Shown here: piece by piece, positions 1-11,800 of the stretch
Layout: each line of letters begins with the position of its first letter
How positions within the stretch are numbered: position 1 is the first letter of the stretch
Assembly: GCA_964017185.1 (NCBI GenBank)
Contig: OZ024882.1
Coordinates: 42,329,431-42,393,430, forward strand
Direction: 5' to 3'
Source: Rugalucina vietnamica
Lineage: Eukaryota; Mollusca; Bivalvia; Lucinida; Lucinidae
DNA length: 64,000 bases
Made by a program: the position numbers and the translations under genes
The notes under the pieces: generated by a model
What the model was told of the DNA's origin: nothing
What the model saw: the letters and a program-made list of their open reading frames with translations, nothing else
Database searches by the model: none

Positions 1-285
1 TCATAGCTCCATGAACAACAGAAAAATTAAACTCATTGCTTATATTTACATTCATTTCTCTCTATATCTTGTTGAAAAATCACCAAGGCGGTCACATTTA
101 CCAGCAAACAGAGAATCTACACACAGTGTGTGTTCAAACAGCGGAACGGCGTCGACGTTTACAACGTCCAATCAGATTGGCGAGATTCATGTTTTTGACG
201 TCAAGTTTGGATTACGTCACGTCGCGTGACACAATGTTGTTCATGGAAGTATGAACACAGATGAACATCTAATGGTTCATCTAAG
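1..285. other. no gene recognised
   Basis: AT-rich non-coding sequence. Two overlapping short open frames show no family motif. The last eight bases (278-285) are the left target-site duplication of the following MITE. Confidence 0.4.
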
Positions 286-498
286 AGGCCCTCCCAGGGG
301 GGTCTTTGCTCCCTGCTCCCTGAAAGAAAAATGACCTTTCTCCCCAGCTTCCCAAAATGTTTTTCCTCAGCCCCCTGCTCCCTGCTCCCTAAAACCCCAA
401 AATCTCCCCAAATCCCTGAAAATAAATGACCCTTCTCCCCAAATCCCTGAAAATAAATAGCCCTTCTCCCTGAATCCCCAAAACCCCTGGGAGGGCCT
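286..498. mobile_element. hAT-like MITE with 8-bp target-site duplication
   Basis: A 213-bp element bounded by inverted ends AGGCCCTCCCAGGGG and CCCCTGGGAGGGCCT. It is flanked on both sides by the perfect 8-bp direct repeat CATCTAAG (278-285 and 499-506). Eight-bp duplications are typical of hAT transposons; assignment to hAT is inference because no transposase is present. The interior is a pyrimidine-rich series of CTCCCTGCTCCCTAAAACCCC-like units. A second copy is at 54027-54271 and a diverged inverted copy at about 960-1184. Confidence 0.8.
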
Positions 499-959
499 CA
501 TCTAAGGAGGATTTAGAAAAATGTAAATATAACAAAATAACACAAGCTCCTAGGAGCTTTTTCTTCCGACCAACATATATAAAATATCACAGTAATTATA
601 ACATGGTTTGACGAATGATGGTTGTTGTTGGCACTTTCATATACAAATATTCTTCGATTCACATCGTATTTCAAAACAAATCATACAAAAAATATGTTGC
701 TGTACCATTTCAAAGATAGACCATTTCGTATCTATTTTGCATAAACACATTTCATTTAGGAATTATTTTAAGGCTATATAGTTTCATTGTTTTTATCGTG
801 TCTATTCCCGCGATGTACTTGTTTACATCGATATCCGCGTTGGAAAAGTTTGTGGTATCTGGATAAACGGTGTGTAAAATTAAGGCAACGTCTCGTCATG
901 GCCATAGCCGTTGACGCGGGTGTCAGGCAACAAAGCAAAGAAACAAACTTCATCACTGG

Positions 960-1184
960 GGCCCTGGAGGGTTTAGGAAAACTGGAGGGAAGGTTGGGAG
1001 CTTGGGAGGAGGGTCATTTATGTTCAGGGATCTGCTCGAGGAGGGAGCGCAAATTATGGGGTTTTAGGGAGCAGGGAGAATAGATTTGAGGGAAAATTTA
1101 GGCAGCTGGGGAGACAGGTCAATTTTAATTCACGGAGCAGGGAGCTTAACAACACCCCGGCCCTCATGGGTAGGGCCTCATTAA
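960..1184 (-). mobile_element. diverged copy of the hAT-like MITE, inverted
   Basis: The reverse complement resembles the element at 286-498: GGGCCCTGGAGGG at one end, TAGGGCCT at the other, and internal GGGTCATTTATGTTCAGGGA and TTTTAGGGAGCAGGGAG units. The ends are mutated and no clear target duplication survives. Confidence 0.55.
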
Positions 1185-1261
1185 AGCAACCCAAGATGTG
1201 GACAATGTATGCTTTTCTTGGCTGTGATGATACTGATCGAAACAAAGATAGAGAATGAGGG

Positions 1262-1267
1262 AAAAAA
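1262..1267 (-). terminator. RNA polymerase III terminator of tRNA-Pro
   Basis: Six consecutive T on the minus strand lie 8 nt past the tRNA 3' end, a standard Pol III stop signal. Confidence 0.7.
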
Positions 1268-1274
1268 GATAATT

Positions 1275-1346
1275 GGGCTCGTCCGGGATTTGAACCCGGG
1301 ACCTCTCGCACCCTAAGCGAGAATCATACCCCTAGACCAACGAGCC
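1275..1346 (-). tRNA. tRNA-Pro (anticodon AGG)
   Basis: The minus strand folds into a full cloverleaf of 72 nt without an intron. The 7-bp acceptor stem GGCTCGT (1346-1340) pairs with ACGAGCC (1282-1276), and the discriminator base is C. The A box is TGGTCTAGGGG and the B box GGTTCAAATCC. The anticodon stem-loop CTCGC-TTAGGGT-GCGAG gives anticodon AGG. It matches the conserved metazoan tRNA-Pro sequence as I know it. CCA is not encoded, as expected in a eukaryotic nucleus. Confidence 0.95.
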
Positions 1347-1486
1347 ATGCTGATAGAGGCTCATAAATACCTTTATATTGGTAAATACTTAAAATATATA
1401 TATTGACTGACAACTGGATACTTGCTTTATCGATTTGTCCACCGCAATGAAACGTACACGCAGGAAACCATTTGGGTATATAAAGA

Positions 1487-1605
1487 CCGTATTCGGATCC
1501 GGTCTGCGGGAAGTTACGGAAAATACCGAAGCCATAGGGTCTTGTCTACGGAAATTAACGGAAAATTACGGTCTATCGATACCGGAATATAGCTCCGGCT
1601 ATTGT
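1487..1605 (+). repeat. GGAAGTTACGG-type interspersed repeat, copy 1
   Basis: A CpG-bearing stretch with recurring TACGGAAA units (CTACGGAAATTAACGG, GGTCTATCGATACCGGAATA). A clearly related inverted copy lies at 8315-8450. The family is not recognised. Confidence 0.5.
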
Positions 1606-3215
1606 AACATGTAACATTAACCTTTGATTCTACAAGTTGGCTTCTTGAAGAAGCCAAGTTTTTGGCTAGTCTGGTGTATGTCAAGTAATTGACATTAGTT
1701 TTATGTTGAGGAAATTTGGCCTGATGGGGTGGTTGTATGTCGCTGCCAAAGGGGCTATAAATACATTTACACGATAATCAAACATCTTTGAACTACATGG
1801 TCAAGTTATTCCGTATGGTTTTCCTTGCAAAGGAAAAAATAACTTTCGTTTTATTGACCGATATCAATTGGCTAAATGGCTTCCAAAAATTTTTACATAC
1901 AGCAAAATCTGTCAAAAATCTTCTAAAGAAATGGAAGTCTTCTGATTTGGAAACTCGCCATGAAAGCAATTGAGAATGAAACTCTAGAACATAGGTCGGC
2001 TATGCATTGAATATATGCAAGGGACAAATACAATCAATTTCAGAAAGGCACGACGAAAGCGGCTATGCAAACGTGAGAAAACACGACCTGTCAATGAAAT
2101 ATTTTTAGGTCAGAAGATACATCAAACAAATTCTATCGATTGAAGTTCGTTCTTTACTTCCGCACACTGATGCAGTAAATGACCATGCCCAGAGAAAAGG
2201 AAAATATATCAATTGAATTTATCAATGTTTTATCTTGATTTACATCATTACCATAAGCTTAGAAGCAATCACTTAGATGACGATCAATTATAGGGTGGAT
2301 TTATTATAGAAAATTGCGACTGAATGAGATAAACTGCCTAGTCAAAAAACGGTTATTGGAAAATCAACATCTTTTCGTGCTCTGTACTAGTGACCCTTTC
2401 CATTTTCGGAAAACACGCTCACTGACCTTGGTTTTGCTTCAAAATATTTTGGATTGACACAACAGGAAACGTCGTGGATAAAAGAAATTGATTATAATGG
2501 TTTAACATGCCTAAATGATAAAATAACATGTAATTATAGGAATATCAACCATTTTATTTGAAATTACATACTTGAATTAATGGTCTTGTCCACACGTGTA
2601 CACATATCTATGTTTGATTCTGGATGGGAGGTTAGAATAAGAATCCTCAGGAAATGTGTACACAGATGTACTGGTACTATCGATACGCACATTCATTTTG
2701 ATGTGTACAGTATGCATTGTGAAAAATAATTATCTACATAACTGGGAAAGTCTTGCCATGTTGCTGTTTGTGAACATGGCATTTACATATTGTGTTTGTA
2801 ATTAATGAATTCCATTTCAATATAGAAATACTCGATCAAAAAGTTCCTAAACTTGCACTTTCTAAAGCTACCATGGCAACTGCAAAGGGTTTAAGCAAAT
2901 GTTTTATCAATTACACACGAGCATCCCTATTGTGATTCACTATAAGGATTTAAAAAGCAATTATGAGAATCCCATAGGTAAACGGACGAAACGATGTCTT
3001 GTGCTTTGTCGAGCACAAATTTGAGGTGCACCTATATTAGGAAATCAAATAGAAAGAAGAGAATGAAGCATATTGTACTGCACCAAGGAGACATCGATTT
3101 CGAGGTGCCCCTGGCCGGAAGTCAATTAGAAAGAAGAGAATATAACCTACTTGTAAGAGTCAATTCGACTGGCCTATAAGCCGAAACGGTCGAAACTATG
3201 TCGAGCACAAGACAA
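1606..3215. other. no gene recognised
   Basis: AT-rich. A 61-codon open frame at 1788-1973 has no recognisable domain and does not continue. At 2994-3210 a TGTCGAGCACAA motif recurs in direct orientation, so this is probably an old repeat. Confidence 0.35.
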
Positions 3216-3218
3216 AAA

Positions 3219-3285
3219 GGTGGTTTGCGGTGGTTTGGAGTGGTTTGCGGTGGTTTGGGGTAGTTTGGGGTGGTTTGCGGCAATT
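3219..3285 (+). repeat. GGTGGTTTGCGGT minisatellite
   Basis: About six or seven imperfect tandem units of 10-11 bp of the form GGTGGTTTG(C/G)G. They are strongly strand-asymmetric, with G and T only in long runs. Confidence 0.75.
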
Positions 3286-3289
3286 CGAT

Positions 3290-4370
3290 GAATTCTGGAG
3301 AAGAATATTCTTAAAACTTTTTGCTAATTAGAGCTACGACGGCAACCATAGCCATGTGAGCAGGAAAAAAGGCCTCTACACCCCAGTAAAAGATAAGATT
3401 TTGTGTCGCCGTTTAAGGCAGGATTTTTACACCAAAACAAACAGCGTTGCGCATTTTAGACACACCTCGTGGCACGAAAACTACGCAAATATATCCATTT
3501 CAAACTGAGGACTATACTGTTTTGGGCTGATGCCCAAAACAATGAAGATAGGGCTTGTTTCAAGTGGAAAAGGCAGACTGATACAATTAAAATTCCAACC
3601 CAGACTCCGGAAAGTGTAGCACAAACATCACAAACATGCCAATACGCATACATATATATGAAGAGCTACGGTCAGCTATGTCACCAGCTCTTTTCCTACA
3701 AGATAGCAATCTGGCTAAACAACTAAATACAATGGTGACGAGCCTCAAAGAGTGGTAGGTAGAGTATACAGAGAGCTTGAAGATAAATCACAATAGAACA
3801 TGCTAAAGATGTCCTTGCCGCGTACACCCATTACTCGTTGTCGCATGTTTTGTTAAATTTTCGAGGTTGCCTGGTCTGTGAACGTGGCGTGTTTTTTTTT
3901 TTTTGTTTTTTTTTTTCGCTTGTTCTTGTTGCGTTTGGGGATTGGATTAGTCCGATATCAAATAACGTCGGTCGTATATTACCGTTTTTATACTTAAGCA
4001 GTGAAATCAATGTATATGAAATGAATAAAAATGATATTTTCGCTGTTATTGATATTTCCACTGGTGATTGATATCAGCCGATATTTTCGCTCTAGGTTTA
4101 GGATTACTTCTGGTGTTTCCACTCACTTGACGATATATAATGTGCTTCTCTTTAGAAATTCAAACGCTTATTCGTGAATAAAAACGTAATTGTGGACTTG
4201 CGTTTTCTTCTTTAGAACGTAAGGAACAATTTGTTATCAAAGTTAGTTGTGTTTTCATTTTTTTTTTTGCATTTCCACCACCCGCCTCTTAAATAGAAAA
4301 ATGTCAATGCATTGCATAAAATAACAAGAAACGGTTATACTTTTATTTCGGTAAATACCAAATACAGAGT
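3290..4370. other. no gene recognised
   Basis: Non-coding, with T-rich runs near 3892-3915 and 4258-4268. Overlapping open frames on both strands have no family motif. Confidence 0.3.
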
Positions 4371-4374
4371 GTTT

Positions 4375-5510
4375 CATATTATTTGTCTCACTTTCAACCG
4401 TTAATAATGTTGTTCTGCTAACATGTACCTTCATAGAATTTACACAGCTGAGAAACACGTGGTATTGTTTACATACCAAACAGATAAATGATCGGGTGAT
4501 GCACAATGAAATTCTGTCCAAAGTTGAGATGAGAAATTCGAGTTTTCTCCAATAACGTTCACTCAGTTGACTGATAGATAGGTGCAGTCAATGCAGAAAT
4601 TGAGCATTTATTGAATGAAACTAGCATAAGGAATCCAGGTTATTTCGTTTTCGCAAACACTTCCGCCCCATGATTATATAGTACTTCCAATACAGTAACA
4701 TTGAAGTGTTTGGGAAAACGAAATAACCGGGGTTTCTTATGTTATTTTCTTTTAATAAATGTTCAATTTCTATATTGACTGCACCTATCTATCCGTCAGT
4801 AGAAGAAACGCTGTACTGAGAAAACTCGAAAATCTAACTTCAACTGCGTTCTCATTGTAGTGTGTGTAGCCCGATCATTCATCCGTACAAGTATAAGCTT
4901 TAACAAAAAGCTTGGTCTACGCTTCGCATATATAAACTAGAATGTCAAAGAATCTGACCGTACTCCCATTTCATCGTGGTGCATTTGACTGAACAGAAAT
5001 AAAACGCTGTGCGGTGAAAGCATTCATACCTGACAATCGACCGTCACGATACTGTCGGTTCATTTTATTCCATTGTGGCTTGGATAGAATGTAATTGGCT
5101 ACACCGCAGGTGGGGCGCGGTCAAAGCTTTCATACCTAACCATATAGCGTCACAATACCGTCGGTTCATTTCATTCCGTTGTTGCTTAGATAGAATGCAA
5201 TCATGCACCAGTTCCACGAATTTAACAATTTGCCCCATTTTTGGTACCTACTGCACCATTGTTACAAATGTTACCAACCAAAGGGAGGCTTGCATGGGTG
5301 TTTGGGGGTGTTTACACGGTCCTTGGCGAAACGACCCGGAATCCTACTAACACGATGGTCAAGCCACTAGACTCAAGCGTGCAGTTGCAGTTGTAGAGAG
5401 GTGTATGAGTTGTCTTGTAAGTAGGTCAATCTCAAACCTTAGAGTAGTCTACGCGCTGGCGCGTAGACAATAAACAATACCACGTGATTCTCAGTAGTGA
5501 TTTATGCCAC
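4375..5510. repeat. composite foldback element, copy 1
   Basis: The core at about 4555-4810 is an inverted repeat: CTGATAGATAGGTGCAGTCA on the left returns as TGACTGCACCTATCTATC on the right, with TTATTTCGTTTTCGCAAACA and GTTTGGGAAAACGAAATAA nested inside. Outer arms also recur: CACGTGGTATTGTTTACAT near 4457 against CAATACCACGTGATTCTCAG near 5474. A second copy is at 48585-49002, continuing at 50551-50640. No coding capacity is seen. Confidence 0.6.
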
Positions 5511-5762
5511 AATTTACTCTGTGATAATCACTTTTTGTTTGGTGTATAGTGTTAAGTTCTTTAAATACATACAAACCTAACAATCATGATTAATCTTTTC
5601 GACAGATGTTTGCACTATGCGCTATATTTTACGTCCATTTTATGTTTTAATGACGCCACATTCAGTCCTGATATGAACATGATGAATCACGGTTTGGTAC
5701 CACTGAATTGATACACAAAGGTGTGGCATAAATTTTCATGCACATCTATGAATGACATGCAG

Positions 5763-5929
5763 CAGTGGCGGATTTAGAGGGGGTTCAAGGGGTTCGCTCG
5801 AACCCCCCTCTGGAGCCAAATTATTTTATTTTCATGGGGAATTTCAAGACATTTTGGGTAAAATGAGGCAAACGAACCCCCCTCTTCCACATCTGAACCC
5901 CCTCTTTAGAAATCCTGGATCCGCCCTTG
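5763..5929. mobile_element. MITE with CAGTGGCGGAT ends
   Basis: A 167-bp element starting CAGTGGCGGATTTAG and ending CTGGATCCGCCCTTG (imperfect inverted ends). It is flanked by the 5-bp direct repeat TGCAG (5758-5762 and 5930-5934). The internal GAACCCCCCTCT and GAGGGGGTTC stretches are also inverted. Ends of this kind are common in invertebrate genomes; the superfamily is not assigned. Confidence 0.65.
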
Positions 5930-6019
5930 TGCAGTTTCTGCTTCTAAGAGGGTTTGGTTAAGGTGAATATGCATAAGAGATATCACAGCTTCACAAGAAA
6001 ATGCGAGCAACATCATAAG

Positions 6020-6292
6020 AAAACAGGTACGACACAAACTGGCCGGTACAGTTACAGAAGCAGGCTAGAAACTCGAAATTTTAGATTTAAAAAGTAGAGG
6101 AATTGTACGATTCGTGTAGCGGAAACAAAGGCACTGATCAGCTTCGCGGTTACTCTGAAGCCGGTTTGTGCATTTGGTTTCAAGTTTCAGAGAAGAAGAT
6201 GTTGGGCATTGTGGGCGATGCATGACGACGACAACGACGGACGCCAGAGCATGCATATCCTATATAAGCCTTCGGCTAAGGTGAGCTAAAAA
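6020..6292. repeat. fragments of two MITE families
   Basis: 6030-6180 matches one half of the TG/CA palindromic MITE seen at 61280-61523 (ACAAACTGGCCGGTACAG, GCACTGATCAGCTTCGC). 6225-6292 is the terminal piece of the tandem-unit element, minus orientation (GGACGCCAGAGCATGC, then TTCGGCTAAGGTGAGCTAAAA). Confidence 0.55.
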
Positions 6293-6295
6293 GTG

Positions 6296-7984
6296 TCAGA
6301 ATCAGAATCAGAATCAGAATAGTTTACTGGTGACACGCCAAATGACATTATTTCACCAGGGGGTTCGGATGGGGGGAAAAAATTAGTTCCTTGAACGCAC
6401 GAGTGAAGCGAACTTGGACACACAATCATCTGACATTTCAGCAGTAGAAAACAGAGAGTCAGGGAGGTCATTCCAGTCCCTGATAGTCTGGGGAAAGAAA
6501 CTACATTTATAGGCCTCTATACTAGCAGATGGAAGCTGAAATGCCTTGGAGTGGCTATTTCTACAACGCCTAGTCTTTGGGATAAGGTCATCTGTAGGTA
6601 TTCTGGCTTTACCCTTCAGACCTTTGTATAGTAATATAAGTCGATTATCCGTCCTCCTTTTCTTGAGAGATTCCCATCTGAGTTGTTCAAGAATGCCAGT
6701 CATACTACCTTCCTCGAAAGTATAATTCCTAGTTACAAATCTAGCGGCACGATTCTGAACCTTCTCCAATTCCTCCTGGAGGCATTTAGTATGAGGATCC
6801 CAAACAGAACTTCCATATTCCAGGACTGGGCGCACCAGTCCTTTATAAGCTGCTTCTTTAACATCTTGGGGGCAAGAAAATAAGTTTCTCCTCAAGAATC
6901 CAAGTGTTCTGTTGGCTTTAGTACAGATATTATTGATATGGGTATTCCACTTGAGGTCATTTGTAATTGTTACACCTAGATATTTAATGCTATCAACATT
7001 TTCCAAAACCGTTCCCTCGAGGGTGTACGAGGCCTCAATTTTATTTATCCGCTTATTTGTCAGCTGCATCATGTTGCATTTGACAGGTTGAAATCTCATG
7101 CCCCATTTTTGGGCCCAGCTCCCTAAAAGGTCAATGTCTTTCTGAAGTTTCAGTGTATCTTCTACTGTTTTAATTTCACGGTAACAAACACAGTCATCAG
7201 CAAAAAGCCTGATTTGAGAGTCAATGCCAACGGGTATGTCATTTATGTACAAGGAGAATAACAATGGACCGAGAACGGTGCCCTGAGGGACACCAGACAC
7301 AACAGGGGCCCAGTCAGATTTAACACCATTAACTACTACCCTTTGCTGCCTGAAGCACAAAAAAGCATTTATCCATTCTAATGTCTTTCCACCTATACCA
7401 TAACTAAATAATTTGCTTTTAAGAAGTTCATGTGGAGGGGTGTCAAAAGCTTTTTCAAAGTCCAAAATAAAAGTGTCAACCTGACCCTTTTTGTCCAATA
7501 TTTTTGCCCAATCATTTATCACTGTAATTAACTGAGTTTCACAACTATGCCATTTCCTGAATGCATGCTGTTTGTCCGACAAAAGATTATACTGGTCAAG
7601 ATGACCCATGATATTTGAGCAGACAATATGTTCTAGAAGTTTGCAAGGAATACAAGTCAAAGAAACTGGGCGGTAATTACAAGCAAGGGACCTGTCACCT
7701 TTCTTGAAAAGTGGACAAATATTAGCAAGTGACCATTCCTTGGGGATTTCACCCGTATTGATTGACTGCTGGAAGAGATGTGCAAATACAGGTCCTAATT
7801 CTTTTGCCAATTCTTTAAGGACTCTAGGATGGAGTTCATCAGGTCCTAAGGCTTTAGATGGGTTCAGACCTTTAAGGAGTTTTGTTACTCCTTCCTTTGT
7901 TACAACAATTTCATCCATGAATGGGGCCGACCTATCCAGAAGTGGGACTTGGTTGTGTACCGTTTTGGTGAATACATCTGTGTC
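6296..7984 (-). mobile_element. CR1-like LINE, 5'-truncated, minus strand
   Basis: Carries the RT half of the element found complete at about 9948-13490. The 511-residue open frame differs from that copy at only three visible residues (Q/R in SWAQKWG, S/T in EASYT, N/D at the last position), so both copies are recent. The 5' break is near 7984 and corresponds to about 11803 of the long copy. The 3' end carries the same short ATTCTG tandem tail, characteristic of CR1-type elements. It lies about 760 bp upstream of SLC35F6 exon 1, in inverted orientation to the intron 1 copy. Confidence 0.88.
6383..7918 (-). pseudogene. LINE reverse transcriptase, N-terminally truncated ORF
   Basis: An uninterrupted 511-codon frame covering the whole reverse transcriptase and the C-terminal region. 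Visible RT motifs are LFKKGD, NYRPVSL, DFEKAFD, GVPQGTVLGPLLF and the active-site FADD, followed by KYLGVTI. It lacks the 2A motif, PHD fingers and endonuclease present in the full copy, so it cannot act alone in retrotransposition. The apparent ATG is internal to the full-length protein and need not be a real start. Confidence 0.85.
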
Positions 7985-8314
7985 ATTTGGTTTCGTTTAA
8001 CTTTTGAAAAAAAAAATATTAAAATTAGGACCGAAAAACACAAGAACAAACTGTGTTAGAAAATAGAATAGCATAGTTCAGAAAAAGAAAGAATAGAAAG
8101 ACAAAGAATCTATGCCATTATGCCTAAATTTTTAGTCTAACATGGACACCAGGCAGGAAAGAGAATACATCAAAAACTCTGAATTTTCTAATATGCTCTT
8201 CCCATGTATAATATCACAAACAAAATGCGGTAAATGATGTTTCGTTTCCAGTCACACAACATTAAATCGGTGTCTATTATAATGATTAAATCTTGGATTA
8301 ATAGTTGAGCCGGT

Positions 8315-8450
8315 CTTGGGGCTACATTCCGGTATCGAAAGACCGTAACTTTCCGGTAATTTCCGTAGACTGGATCCGGAGGATTCGGTACTTTCCGTAA
8401 GTTCGGCCGGGTTGGGCCCGGTTACGGTTTTTAGACATACCCAAACCAAA
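8315..8450 (-). repeat. GGAAGTTACGG-type interspersed repeat, copy 2 (inverted)
   Basis: Contains CCGGTATCGAAAGACCGTAA, CCGGTAATTTCCGTAGAC and TTTCCGTAAGTTCGG, the reverse complement of the pattern at 1487-1605. Confidence 0.5.
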
Positions 8451-8746
8451 TCAGACCGGAAATGAATGCAAACCGAAAGTAGAAAACAATAAAAAAATTG
8501 AGCAGAAGGAAGTAAAAGCAAATATTTCCTGTATTTTATCACAATTTTCTCACTAAAATCGCGTGAATTATCCTTAAATGATAGGAAAAGTAAAACAGTT
8601 GTATGAGGAATCGAAAATAACTTTTGTTTATCTTCAGATGACTTTGATTTGGTTAAATTTTGATATCAATAATCAAGGAGATAAACGCTTATCAAGTGAT
8701 CCAAGTTGTGAATGATAAAATTTGAAAGTTTTTGACAGGTTGAAAA

Positions 8747-8823
8747 ATGGCGTGGACTTCCTACCAAATTGTACTGGCGTTTGTGATGGTGGTGACTGGA
8801 TCTATAAATACTCTATCAACAAA
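8747..8823 (+). CDS. SLC35F6: SLC35F6 exon 1
   Basis: Encodes the first 25 residues plus two bases of Lys26 (MAWTSYQ through NTLST), the start of transmembrane helix 1. The donor is AA|GTAAGG. The ATG context is AAAAATGG, with A at -3 and G at +4. The exon sits between two inverted CR1-like copies. Confidence 0.93.
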
Positions 8824-11800
8824 GTAAGGAAATTACTAGACATGAAAATCTGTTTCAAGTAGGGTCCCAATTTTGGCCAAATTTCTCAGGTCAGGAGGTT
8901 GAAGGGTATAAGCCAAGATGTGCCCAACAAAATCTAGTCTGGTCTGACTGGTCAGATGTCAAACAAAAATTCCACACCCAACCTGCCCAATGGCAGGTTT
9001 AAAATTATCAAATACAGAAGATGAAATATTATTCTTTGTAATCTTGGACCCAGAACTTGAGTAGGAAATCAGAGATAGCAGTAAGGGAATAATCTAACCC
9101 CAGCAGTTTGTGTCATAGAAAGTACAGAATGACTAGGATCGTCATGTCATTAAAAGAAGAATTCTGTACAAATGGTTCTGTACAAATGGTTTGGCCGATC
9201 TAGTGAGTGATCTTGGCCCTAGAACTTGCATACATGTGATACATTCTTAGGCCCAAATAGGGAGATTGGACATTTTTGGTAGGGAGATTTAGGTCTGAAA
9301 TAGGGAGGTTTTTTCTCGACAAAATTATAGCCGATTTTACCCCGGAAAATATCTTCAGCAGTCCAGCATTTTGTCAAATGTTTGCACTTCAATATGCATA
9401 TACAACTGATTCTCACAAATCTATAGATGATTACTTAAAATTAGAATTTTATTATAATTATTGAAAGTAATTTAATTCTGGTTGTAAGACATACTTGCTA
9501 TGAACCAAATGGATAATGATAGCTTCCTTCAACAGTAGTTCATTGATAAAATAAGTAATTGTGAAATTAGTAAATTATTAAGTTTGTATAGGTTTGAAAA
9601 GGAAATTACATGTAGATCTGTTTGAAAAAAAAACAATAATAAAAAAAAATCTAAATTGTGCAGATAAGAAAAAGAGAAGTAAACTAATGCAAAAAAAGAG
9701 GTTTGAAGGTGAAAAGAGGATAAAAAATATCTTTTTTCAAAAAAAAAAAAATTTGCTCCAGCGGAGATTCGAACTCACGACCTCCCGCGTGACAAGCCAA
9801 CACCTTAACCACTGCACCACTTGGCCATGATGACGTCATAGCACTCCAGCATTTGACCAGACGTAAAAAGCACATGGTTTATGTTTACACAATAATTGCA
9901 TATAAATGGAAAGCTGTGTATTGTCATTTGTTTACTTCGAGTCTTAGAACAAGTTATTGGAACATGTTGGAAAAATTGGTAACCGAAGAGGATCAGAGGG
10001 TTTACGCAGCTTTAAGAACTCAAATGGAACAAATCTTCTCATTTTGATTGTTTTGGCCGGAGACATCGAAATGAACCCGGGCCCTAGATTTCAGTGTCGT
10101 CTATGTAAAAAATACTGTAAGGCAGCTGATCAGGTAGTAGAATGTGCAGATTGTGAAAAGCGTTTCCACGCATCATGTGCCAACCTTGGAAAGGAAGAAT
10201 TGCTAGAATTAGAATCCGGTAGTGAATCTTGGTATTGTTCAAACTGCAAGGCTGAGTGTAGCCTTTGCAGTGGATTAGTTCTCAATTGCCACAAGGCGGT
10301 TCAGTGTGACAAATGTGATATGTGGGTGCACAATGACTGCTCTTTTCTATCCGATTCACAATATGAAACCATGCAAAACACAAACTGTACTTGGATTTGT
10401 CCAAAATGTGATTTCTTCAATTTTTCTGACTCTTTTTTTGACGAACAGTTAAATTTGGAAAGTGAAAATAGGTTTAATCCACTTGGAAACAGTGATAAAA
10501 CTAAGTCCTCAGCACCCTCAACTTTGACAAGCAAAAGCAAGTTTATTGGTGGGTTGAAATTTTTCAGTATAAACATCAACAGCATTAGAGGTAAAAAGCT
10601 TGAGTTGTTGGCTTTCATTGATCTTCATGAACCTCAGATTGTAGCGATTCAAGAAACAAAGATTGACAGTTCTATTTCAAGTTCAGAATTATTTCCGGAA
10701 ACTTTCCCATATAGTGTGTACAGGAAGGACAGAACTCTTGATGGTGGTGGTGTCATGTTACTTATTCACAAGGATATCCCACACATGCCAATGACAGAAT
10801 TAGAAAATAAGTCAGAATCAGTTTGGGTAAAAGTATTCGCTAATAAAACCGCACATTTTGTTGCAAGCTGGTATAGGCCGCCCCATAGTGATGAAAACTT
10901 GACACCTTTGGAAGACCTACAGAAATTTGATACTTTGTTCAGAGAGCAGCTTAACAAAATTAGGGATAAACATAAAGGAAATAAACCCCCCTCAGTTCAC
11001 GTTCTAGGGGATTTCAACTTTGGAGATATTGTTTGGCCGGACAGACACAATAAATGTGGGTCACCATTGAGTAGGATTGAAGGTCAAATTTTGGTTGACA
11101 TTATTAATGATCATGGATTTGATCAATTAGTCCACTTCCCTACCAGAGAAAGAAATACTTTGGACTTGATTATCACTTCTCTTCCCAATCAGTTTGTAGA
11201 CATCCACTCCCCAGATTGTCTCAGTGATCATGATACTGTTTCTGGAACGCTGAAGATTGTTATTCCCCCCATTAAGAAACCTCGGAGGAAGGTGTATCGG
11301 TACCAGAAAGGTGATTATGAATCTATGAGGGCAGAAACATTAAAATTTGCAAAGGAAAAGTATTTCAATGGCTACTCGGATACCCGTTCGGTTCAGGAAA
11401 ATTTCAATCTTATTACATCTTTCATTCAGGACTCGGCAGATAAGCATATCCCATCAAAAACAAGTCGCTCTGTCTCTTCTGTCCCATGGATAACTCCTGA
11501 GATAAGGAGGAAGATTCGCAGGAAAAATATAACTCATGCAAAAGCTAAGAAAACTGGAAGTGCAAAAATTAGATCTAAATTTGAAAACTTAAGAAGGGAA
11601 ATCAAAGCTGATATAAGGAAGCAGCATGACCTTTATGTCAATAACTTGGTAGGGGACGTTAAGGCTAATCCCAGGGATTTTTATAGGTATATCAATAGTC
11701 AGAGGAAAGATACCCAAGGCATTCCCCCTTTGAAAAAGAAAAATGGAAGTGGTATTGCTCAATCAGATTTCGAAAAAGCAGAAGAATTTAATGGACAGTT

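Noticed and set aside
1788-1973. 61-codon ORF near a plausible promoter
   Set aside because: No domain, AT-rich composition and no splice continuation; it does not exceed what chance gives.
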